Shown: positions 44,461 to 54,930 of the stretch, in pieces | Position numbering within the stretch: the stretch's first letter is position 1 | Layout: each line of letters starts with the position of its first letter | The notes under the pieces: generated by a model | Database searches by the model: none | What the model was told of the DNA's origin: nothing | Seen by the model: the letters and a program-made list of their open reading frames with translations, nothing else | Origin: Blattamonas nauphoetae | Taxonomy: Eukaryota > Preaxostyla > Oxymonadida | Reading direction: 5' to 3' | Assembly (NCBI GenBank): GCA_033064195.1 | Contig: JARBJD010000068.1 | Location: forward strand, 62,001-126,000 | Length of the DNA stretch: 64,000 nt | Made by a program: the position numbers and the translations under genes

Positions 44461-44935
44461 GGCATGGGTCCAGTGTGTCTGGCGAAGTCCATTGTATCTG
44501 GTGGTGGTCCGATATGTCTGGCGGTGGTCCAGTGTGTCTGGTGGTGAGATACCTCCAAAAGTCGAGCATCTGAGGGTTGGAACATACACAATCGATTGAT
44601 AACTATCACTTCATTGGACTTGTAGGTTCACTATATTTCGATTATTGTCTGTTTTGAACATTATTATGTGATAAACATATGATTTTTCAAAATCACCATC
44701 CATAAAGTCAAAACCTGGGGTTTTTTCAGATCAACATTGACAGGACGAATTTCATCATTCCATGACTTTTATGTGGTTCTGTCCCTTCGACACCCTCTCT
44801 ATGAATCCCATCACTACCATATATGAAAACTATATTGTGATACCTTCCAGATTTCTTCAGAAATCTACCGCCAGACACATTGAACCCGTTGAGCCAGACT
44901 CTTTTCAAAACCACCAGACACAATGGACCCATGCC
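44461..44935. mobile_element. 475-bp MITE with 9-bp target duplication
   Basis: A perfect direct repeat GTATAAATT flanks it (44452-44460 and 44936-44944). The inverted ends start GGCATGGGTCCA and are followed by short CAGTGTGTCTGG-type tandem units at both ends. It has no coding capacity. The 9-bp duplication and GG tip suggest a Mutator-like non-autonomous element. Taking one target copy out of the host reading restores the beta-helix frame exactly. Confidence 0.85.
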
Positions 44936-44944
44936 GTATAAATT

Positions 44945-47900
44945 GCTCAGCGGTGAAGGGAGGGATCGTGTATGCTGAGCGCTCAAATCTCAACTTTGTC
45001 AATGCAGCGTCGTTCACCAGTTGCCGTGCAGAGGAAGGAGGAGTTGCGTATCTGATCTCGTCAACACTCCAAATTTCAGAATCAACATTCACATCGAATT
45101 CGGCGAAGCGAGGAGGTGTTGCATTTGTCGATCTTGCAGATGATTGTTTCATCTCAACGTTATCAACGAAGGTTGCTGCTTATTACACCAACAACATTGC
45201 GACAGATGTGGACGAGGATGGAGTTGATTGTGGGAAGGGTGGAGTGTTCTTCGTCACAGGAACGACAACCGTGACAAATCCACTCAATTTCGGAAGACAT
45301 CAATTCGAAGGGAACAAAGCGGAATTTGGGAATGATGTGTTTGTGGAGGAGTCAGTTCTGGGCAACAATGAACCAACACAATTGTCGAACTGTAGCGGTG
45401 AATCGTACAGCGACTTTCCTCATCTCGAAATTGAAAACCACAACACAACACAAACCCAACTCGACCAGATTTCTGATTTCCTCCCATTCCCAACACTCAT
45501 AATCGACCCAAGTGGCACTCTGACAGACACGTGCAGATGGAGTGGTACAAGCTGCAAGACTCTGAATCACGCTCTCCAGTATCTCAGAACGACTTATCCA
45601 AACGGAACGTTGTATCCCCGAAGCGTGCGTCAGGAATCAACAACGATAACAACAGAACCGATCATTTTAGAGAAACAAGCTTTGTTTTATTTGTCTCCGA
45701 CGAACCATCGATTCGATCTGTTTTTGTCAGCCGCGTTTGATTCTGTGGAAGGGATTATCTTCACAATCGAAGATGAATCAAGATTGAAACTAGCACAACT
45801 GAATCTGATTCTCAAATCAAAACACCGTGTTGTAAAAGTGACGTCGAAAGAAGGAAGTCTGGTGATGGAAAGTTCAACAGTTTGGTGCGATGCAACGATG
45901 ACAATTTCGCCGATTTGGTCAGTCGGGATTTCTGTTGGTCTCAACAACGTCACATTCCAACCTTCCCTCACAACATCAATCGCCACTCTTTCTACTCCTC
46001 TCGTCCACTTTGCTCCAAAACAATCAGAAGGAAACAAACTTGGATCAGGGTCGTTCGAAATGACGAACTCGATCTTCACGAATTTGACATTCGAAGACAC
46101 AACAATGATTGAGGTGGAAACGACAGACGATGTCACTTTCGCCAATTCCACCCTCACAGATGTCATCTCGAATCAACAAGAAGGGAAGTATCTCAGACTG
46201 AAAGGACGAGACTTCAAAACTCAGCTGAAACCAGATCAGTGGGACGAAGATCTGCAATCAAAACAACACCTCGCATCGCTTTGGGGAGAAGACATTTGGA
46301 TGGAGGAAAGTGAGAAGTGGAGGAGAGGGTCGCTTGTGTATTGGCTGGTGTCACCATCTTCAGAAGTGGTGATTGGGTTGGATGATGACGCTGTTGATCA
46401 TCCGAACTGTGGATCGTCGACATTCAAATGCCCAACACTGGACTCTGCCTTCTCATCAGCTGGACTGAACACGTTTGACACGATCTCCCTCTCTGTCAAC
46501 ATCACTCTCTCCACATCTCTCTCGATCCTCTCCACACTCACTCTGAAGTCGTTCTCTGAAGGAAGACAGACAATCACGTTTGACCAATCCAGCTCACTGA
46601 CAGTCAACACAGCCAAAACACTCTCGCTCACCTCTCTTGTCTTCACAGTTGCTGAGTCATGTTCATCTGCGACGCTTTTCGTGGTTGAGAAGGGAGAGAT
46701 GAAGTTCTCGTCGTGTCTGATCGGATCGTCTGACAGTTCGTCGCCTCTGGTTGTTCCAGCGACAACGACGGCACTGATTGAAGTTGGGAAAGATGGAACA
46801 CTGACACTGATTGACACTCTGATCCAACACATCACATTCACTCACACCTCACTTGGAACAGCATTGTATCTTCATGCTGACTCGACGAACACCTTCACAG
46901 GAACAACTAAAGTGGGAGAGATCTCTTCGAATGGAAGAGGAAGTCATGTTGTGATTTCTTCATCGACAGAACTGGAATCAACATCGATTTCATCATTCAC
47001 CTCTCAAATCGAGTCTTGGGGACCATCGATGTCGAATGGAGCTCGATTCACTCAATCAGAAATCGACGAGTTTGTTGTGATTGCCTTGACTGGAGAAGTG
47101 GAGGAGCTGATCTACTGGTGGCATCCTTATGATGAGCTGACACTGTTCGTTGATCGATCTGGAGGAAGTCACTCGAAATGTGGTCTTTCTGTTCTTCCCT
47201 GCTCATCTCTCTCATCCAATCTTGCGAAATTGGGAACGGACCAAGTGATCAAAGTGTGCGATGCACTCGACGAAACAGTCTCCATCACAACCACACGCGA
47301 TCTGTCGATCCTATCTTCCGACACTTCGAGTAAAGAAGTTCGTGTTTCGGAGTCTTGCTCGTTCACATCGAAACGCTTCTCTCTCTCGTTCTCTTCCATC
47401 TCATTCATTCCACTCTCACAATCATCCAACCAGAACACAGACACCAACAAACGAGCTGAATCGCTGTTCATTGTTGAATCTGGGTCTCTCTCGTTGACAT
47501 CGTGCTCTGTTTCATCATTCGAACTCTCGTCGTCTCCTCTGATCACTCACATGTCTGGCGCACTCACTCTTCAATCGTGTTCAGTGTCATCGATCACTCG
47601 CTCAACAGGAAATGGAACAGTTTTGAGCACCGAAATGGAAACCGGGAAGTCGTTGTTGTTGGATGAGATCGAATTCTCGTCGATGTCATCATCGAAAGAT
47701 TCACCGATTCTGGCTGTTTCATTCCCTCCGTTCGACTACTCCAATCCTGATCCTCTCTTCGACTTCACTCTGACGAGTCTTTCATTCAACAGCATGACAG
47801 GAATGAAATCTGAACCTCCTTGTTTCATCTCTCTTGTTGGCCATGACTTGGCGAACTGGATCTCTGTTGGTGATGACCGATTCAACAACTCGTTCAGCGA

Positions 47901-50505
47901 CGACTCTAATCTTTCAGATTTCTGGAGTTTGGATGAAGAAATCGAGCTTTCAGCATCGCTTCTGTTTTATCTGCTCCAATCCTCAGGACCTGTTGGAGTG
48001 TCAGATTCTGGATATGATATGGCGAAGTGTGGATCGAACAGTGTTTGGTGTTCGTCGATTGAACTGTCACTGACTCGGTTGTCAGCGCAGAACACGAAGA
48101 AGATTGTTGTGATGGACGAAGTGACGCTGTCGTCACCGATCGCACTTCCCGACGAGTTGACATTTGCTGGGAATCCAACTTCACTGAGCACGTGTTTTGT
48201 GTCTGCCTCTGGTTCATTGGTGTCTGAAGACATCGACTTCACGACGATTTCGAAGCTGAGATTCTGTCTTCCATCGACACAAACAGCAGAAGCAGTGATT
48301 ATTCACTCATCCACGAAACTCACTCTCTCGAGTCTTGAACTGTCATCGTCATCAGAATCGTCAGCTCGCTTTCTGAAAGTGACAGCTGGAAAGGTAGAAG
48401 TGTCTGAGATCGAGATCAGATCATCAATGACCTCGAACTCGATTCTTTTCTGGATGTTGGGAGGAACTGTGACAGCCTCTCAGTTCAGAGTGGAATGTGG
48501 AGTTGCACCGAATGGAACGATTGTTCGAGTTGAAGGAGGAAGTCTGAGTTTGACTGGAATGACAGTGAAATCCTCAAAACCGATTGAAGGAAGACTCTTG
48601 TCAGTGGCCAACGCTGTATTGAATATGTCTGACATGAAACTGACGAAACAGACATTCTCGAATGCACTTTTGAAGTTGTGGTCGTTTGGAGAAAGCACGA
48701 TGAGCGACATGAACATTTCGGAGTGCTCTGGATGGACGATTCTGACAGCTCGAGATGGAGACTCGCTGACGATCCGAAACTCTGTCTTCTCCTCTCTGTC
48801 ACCGCCAGCAGGATTGAACTTTGTGGACAGTTCGGATTTGTGTGTGTGGGAGAGAAGCCTGATTGAGATCGAAGAGACTCCGACATCACTCTCAAACGCA
48901 GTTCTGTCGCACATCCCGCAAGGAGCGATCTCGATCTCAGACGCTCCTCTGACCTTGTCTGGTTGCACGTTCAGCTCGAATTCTCCTTCGAACTTGGAAT
49001 GGCCTTCTCTTCGGCGAAACATCAAGTGCTCAAATGGAGCGGTGAATATGAATACGATCCATGCAGGAGATGGACACTCGTCGCCTCATCTTTGGTTGTG
49101 GACATCTGAATGCTCAGTGATGAAGGATGATGAGATGGAACACTCGCCTCTGTTCGTGCCAACACTTTCCAACAAGTCATCGAGCACATTGGACATGAAA
49201 CAGAAAGTGTATTCAGTTTCGATTGTTGGAACGATGATGATTCCTTGTGGTCTGTCTTTGGAAGTGTTTGAAGCTGGATTCGAATCGAAATCGAACTCTG
49301 GACAACCACTTCCTTTCGAGATCTCGTCACTCTCACCGTCGAAATGGACTGAAACGGAACTGTCATTCGTCCTCGCCCAATCGTCTCTGACAGAATTGGA
49401 CAAGAAATTGGATCATCGTTGCCGACTTGTGTTTGGAGATGGGCAGACGACCGACTCGTTCTCGCTGATTGGAAATGGGAAAGGGAACATATCTGAAGCT
49501 GGAGTGGTGACTTCGATTGTGATTCCGATTGTTGCAGTGATCCTGGTTGCTCTGCTTCTGATTATCATCGTGATCGTTGTCTGCCGTCGTCGAAAGATAA
49601 AGAAAGAGGCGTCAGGGAGAGAACGCCATGAACTGGACCCGACTGACGCTGTCGATGTTCTGAAGAACGATGGAGAGGTACCAGACGAATCAATCAAGCC
49701 ATTCATAGGATCGCCTGCGAAGAATAATTCGCTTTTAATGGTGAGCGATGACAAAGAACAGGACGAACAAATGCACACCCTCGCCTCTTCCATTCTTCCT
49801 CTCAATCATGTGGACGCATTGAGATGTGACAATGAAGAGGGAATTGTTCAGGTTGACCCGCGGAACACACTCTTCCATCGTCTGCACATCGAGAAGAAGG
49901 TGGACTTCGACAAGAAGCAGATGGGAGTTCAGATTGTGAGGGGTCTGAAACGAATGCTGACGACGAGTCCTTTCAGCGAAGTGTTCAGTCGTCTGTCGCC
50001 TCACTGGATCATTTTGGATCAATCGAACAATGTCTTTCTGCGAATCGACGATCTGCCGAACCAAATATCTCTCCCCAACCCAACCGCAGCAAATCAATCA
50101 AAGAGTGGGGAAGATCGTCGCTGGGACGCCCCTGAACAGGAAAAAGAGGAATGCGAGGAATCGAATGTAATGTCGATTGACCAAACGAAAGTGTCGGTTT
50201 TTCGGCTCGGCCTGGTCTTGTGGGAACTTGAGACTGGACTTGTGCCGTTCGGGGAGCTGGATGCCGTGAATGCGTCTCGGCAGATGAAGGCAGGAGTGAT
50301 GCCTCTGATCCACAACTGGGCTGACGAATCGTTTGCCGATCTTGTTCGCGAATGCCTCTCTCTGGCTCCCGACGACCGCCCATCGCTTGACGATGTGCAA
50401 TCTCGTCTCGATTCACTCTGCTGGAATGCATCTCCACCACTTCCTCCGATTCCACCTGAACCTGACAAGCCAGTTGTCGCCATCTCTGGTGCCATCACAA
50501 GCTGA
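44945..50505 (+). CDS. Giant beta-helix receptor gene, piece 4: ectodomain, TM helix, kinase-like tail
   Basis: The frame is open for 1853 codons plus stop. The ectodomain has beta-helix repeats and at least four Cys motifs of the form CG/C...C.(S/T)L that open new helix domains (TCRWSGTSCKTL, NCGSSTFKCPTL, KCGLSVLPCSSL, KCGSNSVWCSSI). One transmembrane helix (about 49500-49590, SIVIPIVAVILVALLLIIIV) is followed by a basic stop-transfer. The cytosolic tail (about 49860-50430) matches a protein-kinase C-lobe: RRWDAPE (APE motif), VFRLGLVLWELETGLVPFGE and CLSLAPDDRPSLDDV. The HRD position reads SPHWI and there is no DFG, and the glycine loop and VAIK lysine are not seen. It therefore looks like a pseudokinase. 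The protein is presumably a surface receptor or adhesin. Confidence 0.85.
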
Positions 50506-51287
50506 CCCCTCATTCTCTCACATTCTCACATTCATTACCCACGTCACCACGTCACCCTCTCACACTTGTCGTACACCAAAATCTATCCGTTTTAACTCGC
50601 ATTTCTATCAGATTGTCACCATCGTGACTTTTCCGTTGTCACTGTGCCTCAATATATTCTTCCATTCAGTTCAATTCAAACCATTCAACATGTCATTATG
50701 ACTGTCTTGATTCCACATCATCAGTCTTCTGTTTACATCAGCACAACTATCATCAAAATACCTCACCTAATTTTATGTTCTTTCTTCATTTCTCGGGCGA
50801 TTCACGCGTTCTGCCTCTCTTTTCATTCAGTTTCGCTTTGACCTAATCTGTCAGATGCGTCATTTTGGGTCCTCTTTAACTGTCGATTCCGATGATGCTC
50901 TCGATCTAGTTCATTTATCTTCACTTCCTGTCACTCGGACATCGTTCGCTCTGAGTCTCCTGGGCTCAGGCGAAGGATTCACTCTCCATTTCAGTTTTAT
51001 TGTCTCCAGATTCACATCAGAACTCTTAAATGCTGTAGGGATGGGCAGTGGTCGGTCCGACTGCTCGTCGACCGACCGACTGCTTTTTTCTGTGATCGTG
51101 CCCTTTTTGGTAGAAATCATCTGTCAATCCACTGATATCGTTCGTTTCACTATTTCATTGCCATTTTCTCAAAAGTTTCTGGGAAACAGTGGGAAAACGT
51201 TCTCATTTCTTCAATTGGCTTTGTTTCTGACTCCTTGATTTTGAAAAAGGGATGATCACCTTGAAAAAAATACTGGACTGAAACAGA
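50506..51287. other. Intergenic, unassigned
   Basis: An ATG-initiated frame at 50855-51238 (127 codons, hydrophobic) has no recognised domain, and the opposite strand is also partly open. I do not call a gene. Confidence 0.3.
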
Positions 51288-52016
51288 TCAATTCTGAAGG
51301 AAAGAGAGTTGAGTGAAATGTGAAAATGTCAACATTGTCTCACTCTCTTCATCTCTTTTGGCCTCTTCACCAGTTTCTGGGGCCGATCGAGGAAGTTGGG
51401 AGGAATGTGCGTTTGACTGTTCATTCTCTTCGTTCTCGTCCCCAAACCCAGAAGCCATGACATGTGCATTGAATGACAGTGTGTCAATTGCGATTTGTGT
51501 CAGACGAGCGTGTGTTTGGAGTACACCAGTGAGGAATGCTTATGGGAAGAAGAATCCAGGCAGAAGGAACGAAGGAGGCTCACCATGCTCGATCTAATCC
51601 TTGATGAACGAGATTCTGTTGAGAAGGTCCAACACCCACGAGGAGAGGGGCTTCAGTGATGGATAGGCAACATGACTCCAGATTTCGGGGACCTGGTTGA
51701 CAAGGAAGGCTTGTGACATCATTTCGAGTTCAGAACTCATCACAACAACACTGCACACGGCCGATTCAAGGTCGCTGAGAGAGGAATGGATGCGAACGAG
51801 GAGTTTGTTGAATCTCTCCGCTTCTTGGTGGAGACACTGCCAATGAACATCTCCATGTTGGTTGAACCTGGTGTGGCTGCTGTCTTCTCTGCTGCTCGCT
51901 GGAGTCGCTCCTGGAGTTCTGATTGAAAAAGAACGGATTCATTGGCTATGTCGAATGTGATGTTGATTGGGATTCGATGTTTGAACGACTGGCACATGGT
52001 CAGGATCTGCTCGTCC
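51288..52016 (-). pseudogene. Dynein heavy chain C-terminal remnant
   Basis: Reading leftward, NITFDIANESVLFQSELQ resembles the HENANIT...T..L segment of dynein heavy chains. EAERFNKLLVRIHSSLSDLE and VVMSSELEMM match the region before the C-terminal domain. Then come YPSLKPLSSWVLDLLNRISF and GFFFPQAFLTGVLQTHARL, a very close match to the dynein C-terminal domain. There is one frame change near 51840, a large internal deletion, and a TAG where the conserved Trp of KDW is expected (near 51595). The end is diverged and acidic. It is a dead fragment. Confidence 0.75.
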
Positions 52017-52107
52017 TGTGTTCTTTCGAGATGTCTGTGGCGTTAGAAGTGGTTCTTTCTGTTGTTCTTCGTCTTCGGTTGGTTGGTCATCTTTGATTTC
52101 ATTGTCG

Positions 52108-52174
52108 CCTTCTTCTCCTTCTTCCTGCTCCTCTTCTTCTTCCTCTTCCTCCTCATCATCTTTCTTCTTCTTCT
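52108..52174 (+). repeat. Polypyrimidine (CTT/CCT) tract
   Basis: This is a nearly pure pyrimidine run with few interruptions. Such tracts can form triplex DNA, and this one could also act as the pyrimidine tract of a splice acceptor at CAG near 52185. Confidence 0.6.
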
Positions 52175-52276
52175 GTCTCGAATACAGTCTGCTCGATCAA
52201 GCATTGTTTGACGATCCGTGGATCGAGAGCATCTTGCCGCCTCAGATTATCGACCCAACATCTGAAGACCCCATCC
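52174..52276 (+). CDS. Second beta-rich surface-protein gene, piece left of the 2.65-kb element
   Basis: About 34 codons (SLLDQALFDDPWIESILPPQ...) end in the 9-bp target ACCCCATCC and are in frame with the sequence that resumes at 54931 (EDPI then PRLNITLQG). The 5' end of the gene is not resolved; an exon start near 52185 or truncation are both possible. Confidence 0.5.
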
Positions 52277-52364
52277 GGGTAGGTCTAGGCTCAGATCCGA
52301 AAAAGTCTAGACGCAGATCTGCAGATCGGTCTAGGCGCAGATCTAAAAGTCTACACGCAGATCT
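52277..52364 (+). repeat. Left TIR of the 2.65-kb element
   Basis: It starts GGGTAGGTCTAGG and is made of four near-repeats, inverted relative to 54834-54921. Confidence 0.9.
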
Positions 52365-52705
52365 CTCTGTATTCGTGTTATTTTCGACTTTGTATCACAT
52401 TTTAATCTTCTCAAACCAAAATATAGACATCATATCCTGTTTTTTTGGCTTTTCACTTCACTTTCCGACATTCCTCCTACTGTTGTTTCGAATATCGATC
52501 AGGGCTTGGGTTGATCAAGTCTCATCACCAGGACAACGAATAACTGCTCCTGGCTGGATGCTCACCAGCAAGTGTTTGTTCTTATATTCCTGTTCCATAC
52601 TCGTTTTCAGCATTGTCGTTCTCACTGCTGACTTCCACCAGCATCTCGCGTTTATCAATGCCTGTGTAAAAGTCTGCATTCAATTTCACCAGCTATCATC
52701 TCTCC

Positions 52706-53305
52706 TCATGTCTCTAAGTTCACTATCACTGATCTCCTCATCCATCCTCCAGGATCTCCTCTTCGAATCCACAATTCATTCACCAATCGTATGCCCTTCT
52801 CTACTTCAAATATCTCTCTTGAATTCCTCAGAAGCATCTCATCGTTGTCCTGGTCATTCCCTTCCCATCTTTCTTCATCTTGATGACCCTCTCGTTTCCT
52901 ACACACCTCAATCGATTTTGATCAGGAACCAGTCTCCTCCGCTCATGGCTGATAATTGCTACCCACCTGAAAGAAGAACAATGAAATCAGGATGGCAATG
53001 AATGAGAAACCTGGAAGAAAAGTGCGAAAAGGAGCGAAGAAGGCGACGATGAGAAGAAAGAGAGTCGGAGGAGAGTGAACGAAGACTGAGAGAGACTGCA
53101 GAAGAACAAACGCTGAATGATGAAACAAGAAACCAAAGAAGAACAAAATTGCAAGGCTCTGGACAACAGAATGAGAAAGACCAGGAAAGAGGGAAATTGC
53201 CTGACGGACAGCGGACGATAGCCCAAACAAGATATTTCCACGACTCAGTTCAATCATATGTTTCCGTAGTGAGAAAGGACGGAATAGATCACGAATGAAG
53301 AGCAA
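52706..53305 (-). other. Cargo: leftward hydrophobic coding-like stretch
   Basis: Reading leftward from about 53270 (an ATG in HMIELSRGNILFG), there are 3-4 strongly hydrophobic segments (SLAILFFFGFLFHHSAFVLL, LFLLIVAFFAPF, GFSFIAILISLFFF), then a charged tail in another frame. It may be a fragment of a membrane protein gene. No family is recognised. Confidence 0.35.
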
Positions 53306-53363
53306 GAGGAAAGGAGGATGAAGTTAAGAAAAGACTGAGACATGGACATCGTTCAACCACTTT

Positions 53364-53970
53364 TATAAGGCTTAGGGATCTGAAACCAGCAAATCTTCTG
53401 CTTGATAAGAATGTCCTCCTCAAGAAGCCATGTGAAACACCCAACTCTACGACTCTAGAAGTCTGAACACACTTGATTCATCTTCAGATTCTAGTTGGAG
53501 GGGAATACGAAAGAAAGCCGACCGATATGTGGAGCTATGGTACTGTTCTCATTGTTATCTTGACAGGATGTGTGTCTTTTTCACTCCCCTTCATGATATC
53601 TCTACTCAATAATCTTCACTTCAGATCTGCCGTTTGAAGAAGACACCAACAACGAATCATTCCGTTAAACCAAAAACGCGGAGTTTTCTTATCCATTATC
53701 TTTCCCAAAAGCATCAAAATGTTTGTTTCCCTTACAAGCTCTCATTTTTCTCCGCACGTTCTCTTCATTTCTCTCTCCCACTCATCATTGTTTCGGGATT
53801 CATCTCATTCTTACCCTATACTCAGCACTGATCAACAAAATCCTGAACCCTTCACCTTCCGCCCGAGCGACAATTGAAGACTGAACATCCGATCACTGGT
53901 TCACGCGCAACCTCCATCCCAACCTCTTCAAACCCGCCTTCTCCGTTGTCCAGAATACCATTCCACGTCC
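53364..53970 (+). pseudogene. Cargo: Ser/Thr protein kinase fragment with retained introns
   Basis: LRDLKPANLLLDKN is a kinase catalytic loop (HRD reduced to LRD). After a shortened activation segment (CETPNSTTLE) and an intron at 53461-53487 (27 nt), the C-lobe follows: YERKPTDMWSYGTVLIVILT. A second intron at 53570-53624 (55 nt) gives TGYLPFEEDTNNESFR. Further on, INKILNPSPSARATIED is followed by a TGA and then SDHWF, the usual kinase end. It resembles SNF1/CAMK-type kinases. The DFG segment and the whole N-lobe are absent. Introns are kept, so the capture was of genomic DNA, not of a transcript. Confidence 0.6.
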
Positions 53971-53983
53971 TCGTGGTCACTCA

Positions 53984-54511
53984 GTGACATTGGATGGGTC
54001 TGTTTCGCATGAATTGATCTATCCGACCGTACAAACGAGAGACAGAGAATGGATTGGTCTGGGCCACTCCAAAATGACTCGTCCGCCTCGTTATTCGCAG
54101 AAATTTCAACTTCCGATCCTGAATCAACAACTCAACTCACGGAATGTGGAAACGAACGACACGGCAAAGCAGGCTGCCAAAGATCTGAATACGAAGAACT
54201 ATTTCACATTGGCGGATGATCTGCTGAGTTTGGGAGTGAAAGCGACGATGGACGATATTAACAATACGATTCGTCCTGTTGATTACGACGAACAATCCAC
54301 ACTTCCCATCCAAGGTCGCCGTGTGTCGATCGACGGAGACGATACAATCGCCCGCTCACCAATCGCTCTTCCACAACTGGCTGCTGCACCATTTCCCGCG
54401 ATCCACGTTCGTAGTGACACAAAGTTCATCCCACTTCCCCCACTCCCTCCAAGAGCCAGACTGTGCGTATCCACCCTCCAAGACCCCTTCCTTTCGTTCT
54501 CTCACTTCTAG
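53984..54511 (+). pseudogene. Cargo: 3' continuation of the kinase gene fragment
   Basis: One open frame of 175 codons has NTKNYFTLADDLLSLGVKAT and a hydrophilic tail. Its position directly after the kinase end suggests the kinase's own C-terminal extension. No domain is recognised. Confidence 0.35.
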
Positions 54512-54833
54512 AACCACAGATCCGTCCTTCTGAATCGCTGGAACATCGAGGAACACATGAGATTGATAAGAGGAAGCAACAGCGGCGGCAAGCGAGACCA
54601 AAGGGAGAGTGGATCGGAAAATCCTTGCACCAGCCGACCAACCAGTTTGAAATATCATAACCTCCATTTTACTTCATTTTGAGCGCGTCTCTCTCTTTCA
54701 AGGGTGAGATCAACTCTGAACCAAACTCGAAGCTGCAAAGCCAGAAAAAGCGAGATTATCAACACAAAATTCACATTTCACGTCTAATTTATTGATTGAA
54801 AAGGTTTTTCAGTCGAAATGAACGAAACAAATG

Positions 54834-54921
54834 AGATCTGCGTGTAGACTTTCAGATCTGTGTCTAGACCGATCTGCAGATCTGCGCCTAGACTTTTCCA
54901 GATCTGAGCCTAGACCTACCC
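54834..54921 (-). repeat. Right TIR of the 2.65-kb element
   Basis: It pairs with 52277-52364 with a few differences. Confidence 0.9.
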
Positions 54922-54930
54922 ACCCCATCC

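Larger units (their letters stand above)
52277..54921. mobile_element. 2.65-kb TIR element with captured kinase fragment (MULE-like)
   Basis: Inverted repeats of 88 bp (52277-52364 and 54834-54921) and a perfect 9-bp direct repeat ACCCCATCC (52268-52276 and 54922-54930) bound it. Each inverted repeat is built from four tandem units close to GTCTAGRCKCAGATCT. The inside holds a leftward hydrophobic open stretch and a rightward protein-kinase fragment with introns. No transposase is seen. Confidence 0.85.

Noticed and set aside
50855-51238. A 127-residue hydrophobic protein gene
   Set aside because: It begins with ATG but has no domain and no splice support, and the opposite strand is equally open in part.
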